From Bacillota bacterium (lineage in GTDB: Bacteria; Bacillota; GCA-003054495; Carboxydocellales; JAJZTU01), in contig JAJZTU010000163.1 of the NCBI GenBank assembly GCA_021848765.1, forward strand, positions 1 through 7,624: a stretch of DNA of 7,624 nt. The letters are read 5' to 3'. Positions 1 through 6,411 of this stretch are shown in pieces. The notes under the pieces were generated by a model. That model did not search any database, was not told the origin of the DNA, and saw nothing but the letters and a program-made list of their open reading frames with translations. The number at the start of each line of letters is the position of its first letter. The first letter of the stretch is position 1. The position numbers and the translations under genes are program-made.

Positions 1-1
1 G

Positions 2-334
2 CCCTTCTTACTTGGGGGCATTGGGGCCGGGGATGTTAAACTCCTTGGGACCATCGGAGCCATCAAGGGTCCGCTATTTGTTGTCTGGACGGGCCTGGGT
101 ACCGGTGTTGCCGGGGGATTGATTGCACTGATCGTCCTGATTAGGCAAGGGCAATTAACTTCCAGCCTGAAGAGAATAGGTATTAGTCTGTATTTATTTT
201 TTGGGGGGGCTAAGACGAACAGTTTACAGGCGCTGGACAAAGGAGAATTTTCCGGGAGCTTTCCCTATGGAACGGCGATTGCTTTAGGAGTGTTGGCGGC
301 AACTTTGCTACATATGTGGTATGGTCCGGCTTGA
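2..334 (+). CDS. tadV: Prepilin peptidase TadV/CpaA, C-terminal part (5' truncated by window)
   Basis: This is the last 110 residues of an A24-family (TadV/CpaA) prepilin peptidase, an inner-membrane aspartyl protease that cleaves the leader of Flp prepilins and TadE/TadF-like pseudopilins. The reading frame is open from base 2. It begins just before the family signature GAGDVKLLG (residues 8-16 of the fragment), whose Asp (residue 11) is one of the two catalytic aspartates; the other would lie upstream of the window. A hydrophobic segment follows at about residues 25-47. The FPYG motif (87-90) with a final hydrophobic helix is the usual C-terminal end of the family. The TTG at 119 is only an internal codon, because the conserved motif lies upstream of it. 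A T6G7 homopolymer (197-209) lies inside the gene. The stop is 15 bp before tadE. Family assignment is firm; the exact subtype rests on the neighbours. Confidence 0.9.
   Translation, partial: PFLLGGIGAGDVKLLGTIGAIKGPLFVVWTGLGTGVAGGLIALIVLIRQGQLTSSLKRIGISLYLFFGGAKTNSLQALDKGEFSGSFPYGTAIALGVLAATLLHMWYGPA
197..209 (+). repeat. T6G7 homopolymer tract inside tadV
   Basis: Six T followed by seven G encode Phe-Phe-Gly-Gly plus the first base of Ala. Gain of one G would bring the TAA at 211-213 into frame directly after the tract. That would remove about the last 40 residues of the peptidase, including the FPYG motif. Loss of one G also leads to an early stop downstream. The tract is seen directly; any role in phase variation is inference. 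Confidence 0.4.
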
Positions 335-337
335 GAA

Positions 338-343
338 GAGGTG
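338..343 (+). promoter_or_regulatory. Ribosome binding site deciding the tadE start
   Basis: GAGGTG at 338-343 leaves 6 bases before the ATG at 350 and 3 bases before the ATG at 347. The GTG at 341, which would give a longer protein, lies inside this site and is therefore unlikely to be the start. Confidence 0.65.
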
Positions 344-349
344 GGGATG

Positions 350-754
350 ATGCTTATTTCGCTATTCAAAAGACTGCGCTGTGAACGGGGACAGGCTTTG
401 GTGGAAATGGCCCTGATACTGCCGGTTTTGCTCCTCCTGATCTTCGGTATTATTGAATTCGGCAGAATCTTTAATGCCTATTTGATAGTTACCAATGCCG
501 CCCGGGAAGGGGCCAGGGCAGGTATAGTAGGAGGTTCGGATCTGAAAATTTACCAGACAGTAGAGGGTTCTGCGGCTACTTTGGATACTCTCCAGCTAAC
601 TGTTGATGTCACGCCCTCAAGCGCGTACCGGGTACGGGGAGCAGCTTTAACCGTTGCAGTTGATTATCCTGTAGCCATATATACACCGGTCATAAGCAAC
701 ATTGTTGGAAATCCGTATATAGTTCATGGATCTTCCACAATGCGAGTTGAGTAA
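350..754 (+). CDS. tadE: TadE-like pseudopilin
   Basis: A 134-residue TadE-like minor pilin (pseudopilin) of the Tad system. A short basic leader ends in Arg-Gly (13-14), followed by QALVEMALILPVL and a hydrophobic helix to about residue 37. The Glu at position +5 after Gly14 (E19) matches the processing rule for type IVb prepilins, so cleavage after Gly14 by the TadV peptidase is expected. The helix runs into IIEFGRIFNAYLIVTNAAREGARAG, the typical TadE signature. The remainder is a small, probably extracellular, beta-rich region with no cysteine. I chose ATG 350 for its spacing from the ribosome binding site; ATG 347 is nearly as good and adds one residue. It lies 15 bp after tadV and 12 bp before the TadG-like gene. 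TadE proteins are thought to help initiate or stabilise the Flp pilus. Confidence 0.88.
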   Translation: MLISLFKRLRCERGQALVEMALILPVLLLLIFGIIEFGRIFNAYLIVTNAAREGARAGIVGGSDLKIYQTVEGSAATLDTLQLTVDVTPSSAYRVRGAALTVAVDYPVAIYTPVISNIVGNPYIVHGSSTMRVE

Positions 755-761
755 GGGGGGG
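755..761 (+). repeat. G7 tract in the tadE-tadG gap, within the ribosome binding region
   Basis: Seven G directly follow the tadE stop and continue into GAGACC before the ATG at 767. The likely ribosome binding core is GGAG at 759-762, only 4 bases from the start. A change in tract length would alter the strength of the site rather than the reading frame. Confidence 0.35.
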
Positions 762-766
762 AGACC

Positions 767-2029
767 ATGAAAAATTTAATCAGGACTCTACTCAAGCGTC
801 TCCTCAAGGAGGAACAGGGCTCGACACTGGTAATGGTTGCTTTGGGTATGGTTGCGTTGATGGGGGTTACAGCCATGGTAACCGATGTGGGACTTATCTA
901 CCTGGAAAAGACCAAGCTGACCAATGCTTTGGATGCTGCAGTTCTGGCAGGAGCGCAGGAACTGCCGGGGCAACCGGCAAAAGCCAGGGATGTTGCGGTT
1001 GAATATGCCACCTTAAATGGAGTCGACCCAAGCCAGCTGAAGGTGACGGTAAGTCCTGACAACCAGTCCATGTCAGTCGAAGCAAAACGTAATGTGAATA
1101 TGTTTTTTGCCAGGGTTCTCGGATTTAATTCCAAGGAAGTTTCGGCTTTAGCTAAAGCTTCAGTCGGTTCAATTAATGGGATGGTTGGGGTTATACCTCT
1201 GGCTTTAGAGGAACAACCGCTGGTTTTTGGAAAGGAATATACCCTGAAAACCGGAGATGGGAAGAGAGGGTGGTTTGGCCCGGTAGCTTTGGGAGGAAAC
1301 GGGGCCAATGTATACCGGACAAACTTGGAAAATGGATACAGCAGTTATTTGAAAATGGGAGACACCATAGATACCGAGCCGGGTAACATGACCGGCCCGA
1401 CGGTACAAGGTTTAGAGTATAGAATCAACCAGGATCCTCACTATCCCAAGTGTACACCTGCCAGTTACCAGCGCTCCTGCCCCAGAGTAGTCTATATACC
1501 TATAGTGAGTTCGCCCACTAAGGGCGGCAGAAGCACGGTTACAGTGAAGGGTTTTGCGGCCTTCCTGCTTACTGAAGCTGAGGAAGAAGACTGTAATGAT
1601 CATGACAAAGACGGAATTACTAATGACAAAGATAATGATGATGACAACGACGGAATTAATGATGCCGAAGATGCCGATGATGATAACGACGGATTTGAAG
1701 ACAGTAAAGAAGATAATGATCATGACAATGACGGAATCAATAATGACGACGATAATGATGATGACAACGATGGAATTAATGACGATGAAGATGAGGATGA
1801 TGATAACGACGGAATTAATGATGCCGAAGATGAGGATGATGATAACGACGGAATTCATGATGACGAAGATGAGGATGATTGTGACAGTAATGATAACCAT
1901 GGTAAAGGACAAAGCGATGATGACATTAAGAGTGTTGTCCGGGGATACTTTCTGGAGGAAATCGCTCCTGGAGATATCGATACTGCGGCAAAAGGTTATG
2001 GTTTAAATGGGGTAAAACTAGTCGAATAG
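767..2029 (+). CDS. tadG: TadG-like pilus assembly protein with inserted Asp-rich TSP3-like calcium-binding repeats
   Basis: A 420-residue TadG-like protein. The N-terminal region is diagnostic of the TadG-like family: a basic stretch, EEQGSTLVMVALGMVAL, a single membrane helix (about 19-44), then the family pattern TDVGLIYLEKTKLTNALDAA and VLAGAQELP. The rest should lie outside the membrane. Residues 140-265 form a beta-rich domain. An acidic block (278-371) then holds seven DxDxDGxxDxxD repeats, after which IKSVVRGYFLEEIAPGDID and a final GLNGVKLVE resume what looks like the family C-terminus. The block therefore looks like a loop insertion between two strands. There are four cysteines: C229 and C238 close together, and C276 and C372 on either side of the acidic block. 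After the Gly of the leader, position +5 is Met rather than Glu, so peptidase processing is doubtful. No von Willebrand A domain is seen. In Tad systems TadG is a minor envelope protein linked to pilus anchoring; the calcium-binding role here is inferred from the motif. Confidence 0.85.
   Translation: MKNLIRTLLKRLLKEEQGSTLVMVALGMVALMGVTAMVTDVGLIYLEKTKLTNALDAAVLAGAQELPGQPAKARDVAVEYATLNGVDPSQLKVTVSPDNQSMSVEAKRNVNMFFARVLGFNSKEVSALAKASVGSINGMVGVIPLALEEQPLVFGKEYTLKTGDGKRGWFGPVALGGNGANVYRTNLENGYSSYLKMGDTIDTEPGNMTGPTVQGLEYRINQDPHYPKCTPASYQRSCPRVVYIPIVSSPTKGGRSTVTVKGFAAFLLTEAEEEDCNDHDKDGITNDKDNDDDNDGINDAEDADDDNDGFEDSKEDNDHDNDGINNDDDNDDDNDGINDDEDEDDDNDGINDAEDEDDDNDGIHDDEDEDDCDSNDNHGKGQSDDDIKSVVRGYFLEEIAPGDIDTAAKGYGLNGVKLVE
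1598..1873 (+). repeat. Seven tandem 39-bp units (one of 42 bp) encoding acidic TSP3-like repeats
   Basis: The units encode 13 residues each, except the third, which has 14. The Gly of each DG pair falls at protein residues 283, 296, 309, 323, 336, 349 and 362. The common unit is DDDNDGINDAEDE, and 52 of the 92 residues are Asp or Glu. The sixth and seventh units (1796-1834 and 1835-1873) differ at only 2 of 39 bases, and the second (1637-1675) differs from the sixth at 3. The first and fourth units are more diverged. This suggests growth by tandem duplication, with the downstream copies the most recent. Confidence 0.92.
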
Positions 2030-2044
2030 GAAGGCGGTGTCAGC

Positions 2045-2770
2045 ATGTCCAATAAAAAGTTAATCATTCTGGCAGTAGTCTTCGGGCTGATCACTGCCTT
2101 GGCGGTCAACTTCTACCTTGCCAGAGTCAAGGCAGCGCTTAGCAATGTACAAAGAGGCCCGGTAGTGGTGGCTAAAGTTCCCATCCCAGCCAAGACAGAG
2201 CTTAAGTCAGAAATGCTGGAAACGCGGACGATGCCCAGGGAATTCATTCATCCCAAAGCTGTTGTGGATGCAAACAACCTGTTGGGTAAAATCACGCTTG
2301 TTGACATAGTTGGCGGTGAGCAGGTTTTAAGTACAAGAATAGCCAGTGGAAAGGATGATAGAAACGGCCTGGCTTATGTTATACCTAAAGGGCTGCGGGC
2401 CGTCTCGGTGGGAATAAACCAGGTAACAGGAGTATCCGGCCTGGTGCAGCCCGGTGACAAAGTTGACGTGGTAGGGCTTTTGGAAACCGACACGGAAAGT
2501 AAGGGTGTTCCTGTAGCCAAAATAATGCTTCAAAATATTGAAGTGCTGGCTGTTGACCAGAAGTTGGATCCGGGCGCCCGGCTACCTGAAAATAAAGATA
2601 AAGGTGCTCAGGAGGGCAAGACTGTAACCTTAGCGGTGAAACCCGAAGATGCGGAGAAGTTAGTGCTGGTCACTGAACGGGGAGTTATCAGATTAATCCT
2701 GAGGTCCCCGGTTGATGAGGGCAAGTATGTTCCACGGCCCTACACGCCCAAGGAGTTTCTCATCCGTTAA
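2045..2770 (+). CDS. cpaB: Flp pilus assembly protein CpaB/RcpC
   Basis: A 241-residue CpaB/RcpC family protein. One N-terminal membrane anchor (about 5-25) is followed by a SAF domain (about 38-101: GPVVVAKVPIPAKTELKSEM through LLGKITLVDIVGGEQVL) and then the RcpC domain (about 109-222), with the family phrases YVIPKGLRAVSVGI, VQPGDKVDVVGLL and the closing VTLAVKPEDAEKLVLVTERG. It should sit on the outer face of the membrane. In diderm bacteria CpaB works with the secretin CpaC/RcpA. Here no secretin gene follows, so it may act in the cell wall space as a periplasm-like scaffold or pilus channel part; that is inference. The ATG at 2045 has AGGCGG 7 bases upstream and lies 15 bp after the TadG-like gene. 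Confidence 0.93.
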   Translation: MSNKKLIILAVVFGLITALAVNFYLARVKAALSNVQRGPVVVAKVPIPAKTELKSEMLETRTMPREFIHPKAVVDANNLLGKITLVDIVGGEQVLSTRIASGKDDRNGLAYVIPKGLRAVSVGINQVTGVSGLVQPGDKVDVVGLLETDTESKGVPVAKIMLQNIEVLAVDQKLDPGARLPENKDKGAQEGKTVTLAVKPEDAEKLVLVTERGVIRLILRSPVDEGKYVPRPYTPKEFLIR

Positions 2771-2795
2771 GGTTGTTATGGGGAGGTGAAGGAGC

Positions 2796-4007
2796 ATGGC
2801 CAAAATTCGGATTTTAGTGGTAGACGATATTGCGGAGACCAGGGATAATGTTAAAAGGCTGTTATATTTTGAGCCCGACATGGAAGTGGCAGGAGAAGCG
2901 GAAAATGGCGAGGCGGCTGTGCGGATGGCTGAAAAGCTGCTGCCGGATATCGTCCTGATGGATATCAATATGCCGGTCCTGGATGGGATTTCGGCTACGG
3001 AACAGATTGCCATGTCGGTCCCCGGAGCTGGAATTATCATTATGTCGGTACAAGGTGAGCAAGAATATCTCAAGAAGGCTATGATTGCCGGGGCCAGGGA
3101 ATACATGATCAAGCCTTTTAGCAGCGATGAGTTGGCTCAGACAGTCCGCAGGGTCTATGATTTTGAGAAAAAGCGCAAAATTCAACTGATCAGCAATGAA
3201 AAAGGAGTACGGTCCCGCAAAGAGCCCAAGATTATTACTATGTTCAGCACTAAAGGCGGGGTGGGAAAGACCACCCTGGGCACTAATTTGGCAGTTAGTT
3301 TAGCCAGGGAAACCGGGGGAAAAGTAGCCCTGGTGGATCTTGACCTGCAGTTCGGTGATGTGGCTGTTATGCTCAATGTGGTGCCTAAACGGACTATTAC
3401 CGAGTTAATTCAGGAAATAAACAACTTGGATGCAGATATACTGGAGACTTTCCTGGTTTCCCACCCGTCAGGAATAAGAATCCTCCCTGCTCCCACCAGA
3501 CCGGAATATGCTGAGTTAATTACCGCATCCCATGTGGAAAAGATTTTGAGTTTATTAAAAGTTAATTATGACTACATTGTTGTAGACACTCCTGCTTTTT
3601 TTCAGGAGACCAACCTCACTGCTCTGGACATGTGTGATCAAATTCTACTACTAATATCACTAGAGCTGCCTGCTATCAAAAATGTCAAGCTCAGCATGGA
3701 GGTTTTGGAGTCCCTGCACCACAAGGGAAAAATTAAACTCATCCTGAACAGGTCCTCCAATGATATGGGAATCAAATACCCTGATGTAGAGCGCAGTCTG
3801 GGCTTTCTGGTGGCTGCCCACATACCAAGTGACGGCAGGGTAGTGGTAAATTCGGTAAACAAGGGAGTACCCTTTGTCCTGAGCGATAGTAACACTAAAG
3901 TAGCCCAGGCCGTGCGGGATTTAGCAAAACTGGTGATTGACGATTCCGGTCACCAGGAGGAGCTGCGCCAGAAGAAAAAAGGACTAATCGGCCGTCTTTT
4001 TGGTTGA
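2796..4007 (+). CDS. cpaE: CpaE/TadZ: response-regulator receiver fused to ParA/MinD-type ATPase
   Basis: A 403-residue two-domain protein that probably localises the pilus machine. The receiver domain (about 4-122) has every classical residue: D10/D11, phosphoacceptor D56 in VLMDINMP, S84 in IIMSVQ and K106 in IKPF. The ATPase domain (about 145-385) has the deviant Walker A motif STKGGVGKTT (151-160, with signature Lys153 and Lys158), the A' motif VALVDLDLQFGD (D181, D183) and the Walker B motif YIVVDTP (D264), as in ParA/MinD proteins. The C-terminus is basic (KKKGLIGRLFG) and could be a short membrane-contact tail. Several known CpaE/TadZ proteins have a degenerate receiver, so the intact one here may respond to phosphorylation. 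No histidine kinase gene is in the window. GGAGGTG at 2782-2788 is 7 bases before the ATG, the strongest such site in the cluster. Confidence 0.94.
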   Translation: MAKIRILVVDDIAETRDNVKRLLYFEPDMEVAGEAENGEAAVRMAEKLLPDIVLMDINMPVLDGISATEQIAMSVPGAGIIIMSVQGEQEYLKKAMIAGAREYMIKPFSSDELAQTVRRVYDFEKKRKIQLISNEKGVRSRKEPKIITMFSTKGGVGKTTLGTNLAVSLARETGGKVALVDLDLQFGDVAVMLNVVPKRTITELIQEINNLDADILETFLVSHPSGIRILPAPTRPEYAELITASHVEKILSLLKVNYDYIVVDTPAFFQETNLTALDMCDQILLLISLELPAIKNVKLSMEVLESLHHKGKIKLILNRSSNDMGIKYPDVERSLGFLVAAHIPSDGRVVVNSVNKGVPFVLSDSNTKVAQAVRDLAKLVIDDSGHQEELRQKKKGLIGRLFG

Positions 4008-4011
4008 GATT

Positions 4012-4016
4012 AGGAG
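4012..4016 (+). promoter_or_regulatory. Ribosome binding site deciding the tadA/cpaF start
   Basis: AGGAG at 4012-4016 directly abuts the TTG at 4017, which leaves no spacer for that start, but stands 9 bases before the ATG at 4026. The ATG is therefore preferred. Confidence 0.65.
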
Positions 4017-4025
4017 TTGAAGCTT

Positions 4026-5396
4026 ATGTCACTTTTACAGAGACTGGAGAAGGAAAAGGGCTCCAAGCAAGAAGGGAGCAATCAGTTAGAAAAGCAAAAG
4101 GAGGTCCACAAATCGCCTAAAGATCCCTACCGGGATCTGAAACAGCAAATCCACCACAAAATTATTCAGCAAATAGACCAAAAAGCTATGGCGGAATTAG
4201 AGCAAAGTGAGAATTCAGCCAAGTTAATTGAGCAGATTGAGGAATTGACTTCGGATTATATTGACAAGGAAGCAGGATTTATATCCAGAGCTGACCGTCA
4301 AAAGATTATTTCAGAAATTACTGATGAAATAATCGGCTTTGGCCCGATTAGCCCTTTGCTTCAGGACTCTACAGTTTCCGAGGTGATGGTTAACGGACCC
4401 AATCAGGTCTATGTAGAACGCAAGGGCAAACTGGTCCTGACTGAGGTGGCCTTTCGGGATAATGACCATATTCTCCATATTATCGAAAAGATTGTAGCTC
4501 CCCTGGGACGAAGAATTGACGAGAGTATGCCTATGGTAGACGCCCGCCTTCCCGACGGTTCCCGGGTTAACGCAATAATTCCCCCGTTGGCCTTAAAGGG
4601 TCCGACTATTACCATCCGCAAGTTTTCCAAGGACCCGCTGAAGATTGAGGACTTGATCCGGTTTGGCACTCTGACTATGGAAATGGCTAAGTTTCTGGAG
4701 GCCTGTGTAAAGGCCCGCCTCAATATTGTAGTTTCCGGAGGGACAGGTTCAGGAAAGACGACCACTTTGAATGTACTGTCTGCCTTTATCCCGGAGGATG
4801 AGCGCATTGTTACCATCGAGGATGCGGCCGAAATTCAGCTTCGCCAGGAACATGTGGTAACTTTGGAAACCCGGCCGCCAAATATCGAGGGCAAAGGGGC
4901 CATTTCCATGCGGGATTTGGTCAGAAACTCCCTGCGGATGAGACCGGACCGGATAGTGGTGGGCGAGGTGCGCAGCGGGGAAGCTCTGGACATGCTCCAG
5001 GCCATGAATACCGGTCACGATGGCTCCCTGACCACAGGACACGCCAACTCTCCCCGGGACATGCTGGCGCGTTTGGAGACCATGGTGCTGATGGCCGGTA
5101 TGGACCTGCCTGTACGCGCCATCAGGGAGCAAATTGCTTCAGCTGTGGACCTGATCGTCCAGCAGAACCGGCTCAAGGACGGCAGCCGGAAAATCACCCA
5201 TATTACTGAGGTCCAGGGCATGGAAGGTGAAACGGTGGTTTTGCAGGACATCTTTGTCTATGATCAGCAGGGCTTGGATGACAGGGGAAAAATAGTCGGC
5301 CGCTTCCGGCCCACCGGTATTAGGCCGAAATTCATGCACAAGTTGGAGTCTTCCGGTATCCGGATTCCAGATGATCTCTTTGCCAGAGTCCAGTAA
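4026..5396 (+). CDS. tadA: Tad pilus secretion ATPase CpaF/TadA
   Basis: A 456-residue type II/IV secretion ATPase of the CpaF/TadA branch, the cytoplasmic hexameric motor that powers Flp pilus assembly and perhaps retraction. The N-terminus (1-60) is charged and predicted helical, with a DPYRDLKQQIHHKII stretch common in CpaF proteins. The N-terminal domain follows, with GFGPISPLLQD, VSEVMVNGPNQVYVERKGKL and the arginine-rich PLGRRIDESMPMVDARLPDGSR. Catalytic motifs are Walker A GGTGSGKTT (238-246, Lys244), an Asp box around IVTIEDAAEIQL (E265/D266), Walker B region RPDRIVVGEVR (E314) and a His box MNTGHDGSLTTGHAN (327-341, H331 and H339). All key residues are present and the length is usual for the family. 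It lies 18 bp after cpaE and 30 bp before tadB, the largest gap in the cluster. Confidence 0.97.
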   Translation: MSLLQRLEKEKGSKQEGSNQLEKQKEVHKSPKDPYRDLKQQIHHKIIQQIDQKAMAELEQSENSAKLIEQIEELTSDYIDKEAGFISRADRQKIISEITDEIIGFGPISPLLQDSTVSEVMVNGPNQVYVERKGKLVLTEVAFRDNDHILHIIEKIVAPLGRRIDESMPMVDARLPDGSRVNAIIPPLALKGPTITIRKFSKDPLKIEDLIRFGTLTMEMAKFLEACVKARLNIVVSGGTGSGKTTTLNVLSAFIPEDERIVTIEDAAEIQLRQEHVVTLETRPPNIEGKGAISMRDLVRNSLRMRPDRIVVGEVRSGEALDMLQAMNTGHDGSLTTGHANSPRDMLARLETMVLMAGMDLPVRAIREQIASAVDLIVQQNRLKDGSRKITHITEVQGMEGETVVLQDIFVYDQQGLDDRGKIVGRFRPTGIRPKFMHKLESSGIRIPDDLFARVQ

Positions 5397-5426
5397 AGGT
5401 AATCTCATGCCTGGAGGTGGGATTCC

Positions 5427-6395
5427 ATGCTATCCCTGATTTTGATCTCTTCTTTTATTACCTCTTTTTTGCTGGTATTCGGGGTACTGCGAATGCTTAC
5501 AGCAGAACGCAGGGCTTTAGACAGCCGGGTTAAAGTATTCACTTCTTCTCTGCAGCACGGAGAACGCGAAACCGGGACTAAAGTGAGAAAGAATCCTCAG
5601 AATCTAAGGTCCCTATTCCGGCAAGCGAGCAAAGTTTTTGCCGGCCAAAGCCTGGCCAAGCAAATGGAATTAGAGCTGCTAAAAGCTGATATTCCTCTAA
5701 GGGGTGAGGAATTTATTCTGGCCAGTATCCTGGCGGCCGTTCTGCCTGGTATTTTTGGAACAATTGTGCTGCACGACTTGGGGGCAGGGCTAATCCTGGG
5801 AGTATTGGGGTTCCTGGTTCCCCGATTCTTGGTTAACAATGCAAAACGCAAGCGCATAGCGAAATTTAACAGTCAAATCGGGGATACGCTGGCAGTAATG
5901 TCCAACTCCTTAAGAGCAGGATTTAGTTTTCTGCAGACTATGGAAATGGTTAGCCGGGAAATGTCTCCCCCTATAGGGGAAGAGTTTGGCCGCTGTTTAA
6001 GAGAGATGAACCTGGGTACCCCCACAGAACAGGCCCTGATTAACCTCAATCAGAGGATTGAAAGCGATGACTTAGATCTGGTGATCACGGCAGTGCTCAT
6101 CCAACGTCAGGTGGGCGGCAATCTTTCTGAGGTTCTGGATAGCATTTCCCACACGATTAGGGAGAGGATTCGCATTAAAGGTGAAATTAAAACCCTAACT
6201 GCACAGGGGCGCTTGTCCGGGATAATAATCGGGGCTTTACCGCTTGCCTTGGGGGTTATCCTCTATCTAATCAATCCGGCATATATGAAGATGTTGTTTA
6301 CTACGAGTACTGGTTTAGGTTTGATTGCGGGGGGAGTTGTTTCACAGATTATTGGTATAATTGTGATTAAAAAAATAGTAAGCATTGAGGTGTAA
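5427..6395 (+). CDS. tadB: Tad pilus platform protein TadB
   Basis: A 322-residue inner-membrane platform protein of the type II secretion F (GspF-like) family, TadB type. It pairs with TadC to form the membrane base on which the CpaF ATPase acts. There is an N-terminal membrane helix (about 3-23), then a polar basic linker, then a hydrophobic pair (about 97-137). The GspF domain starts at IGDTLAVMSNSLRAGFSFLQTMEMV (151-175) and contains the hallmark LIQRQVGGNLSEVLDSI (224-240). Two further C-terminal helices lie at about 264-283 and 294-317. The ATG at 5427 follows GGAGGTGG (5413-5420) by 6 bases. The stop lies 16 bp before tadC. I see nothing unusual in it. Confidence 0.95.
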   Translation: MLSLILISSFITSFLLVFGVLRMLTAERRALDSRVKVFTSSLQHGERETGTKVRKNPQNLRSLFRQASKVFAGQSLAKQMELELLKADIPLRGEEFILASILAAVLPGIFGTIVLHDLGAGLILGVLGFLVPRFLVNNAKRKRIAKFNSQIGDTLAVMSNSLRAGFSFLQTMEMVSREMSPPIGEEFGRCLREMNLGTPTEQALINLNQRIESDDLDLVITAVLIQRQVGGNLSEVLDSISHTIRERIRIKGEIKTLTAQGRLSGIIIGALPLALGVILYLINPAYMKMLFTTSTGLGLIAGGVVSQIIGIIVIKKIVSIEV

Positions 6396-6398
6396 GGC

Positions 6399-6408
6399 AG
6401 GGGGTGAT
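6399..6408 (+). promoter_or_regulatory. Ribosome binding site deciding the tadC start
   Basis: AGGGGGTGAT matches the extended anti-Shine-Dalgarno complement AGGAGGTGAT with one A-to-G change. Its GGGGG core ends 7 bases before the ATG at 6412. The alternative TTG at 6385 would overlap the end of tadB and has no such site, so ATG 6412 is preferred. Confidence 0.75.
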
Positions 6409-6411
6409 CTT

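Noticed and set aside
1598..1873. Regularly spaced repeats that could suggest a CRISPR array
   Set aside because: Units are directly adjacent with no spacers, keep the reading frame and encode a known metal-binding pattern.
1412..1912. A 166-codon open frame on the - strand rich in Ile and Val that looks like a membrane protein
   Set aside because: It is the complement of the GAT/GAC repeats of the TadG-like gene (ATC/GTC read as Ile/Val). It has no ribosome binding site and lies wholly inside a well-supported gene.
1554..2006. A 150-codon + strand open frame rich in Met, Thr and Lys
   Set aside because: It is an offset reading of the same Asp-rich repeats (ATGATG read as Met-Met) with no family resemblance.
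3591..3606. CCTG and CAGG around a T7 run in cpaE
   Set aside because: The stem is only 4 bp and lies within conserved ATPase coding sequence, so it cannot be supported as a regulatory element.
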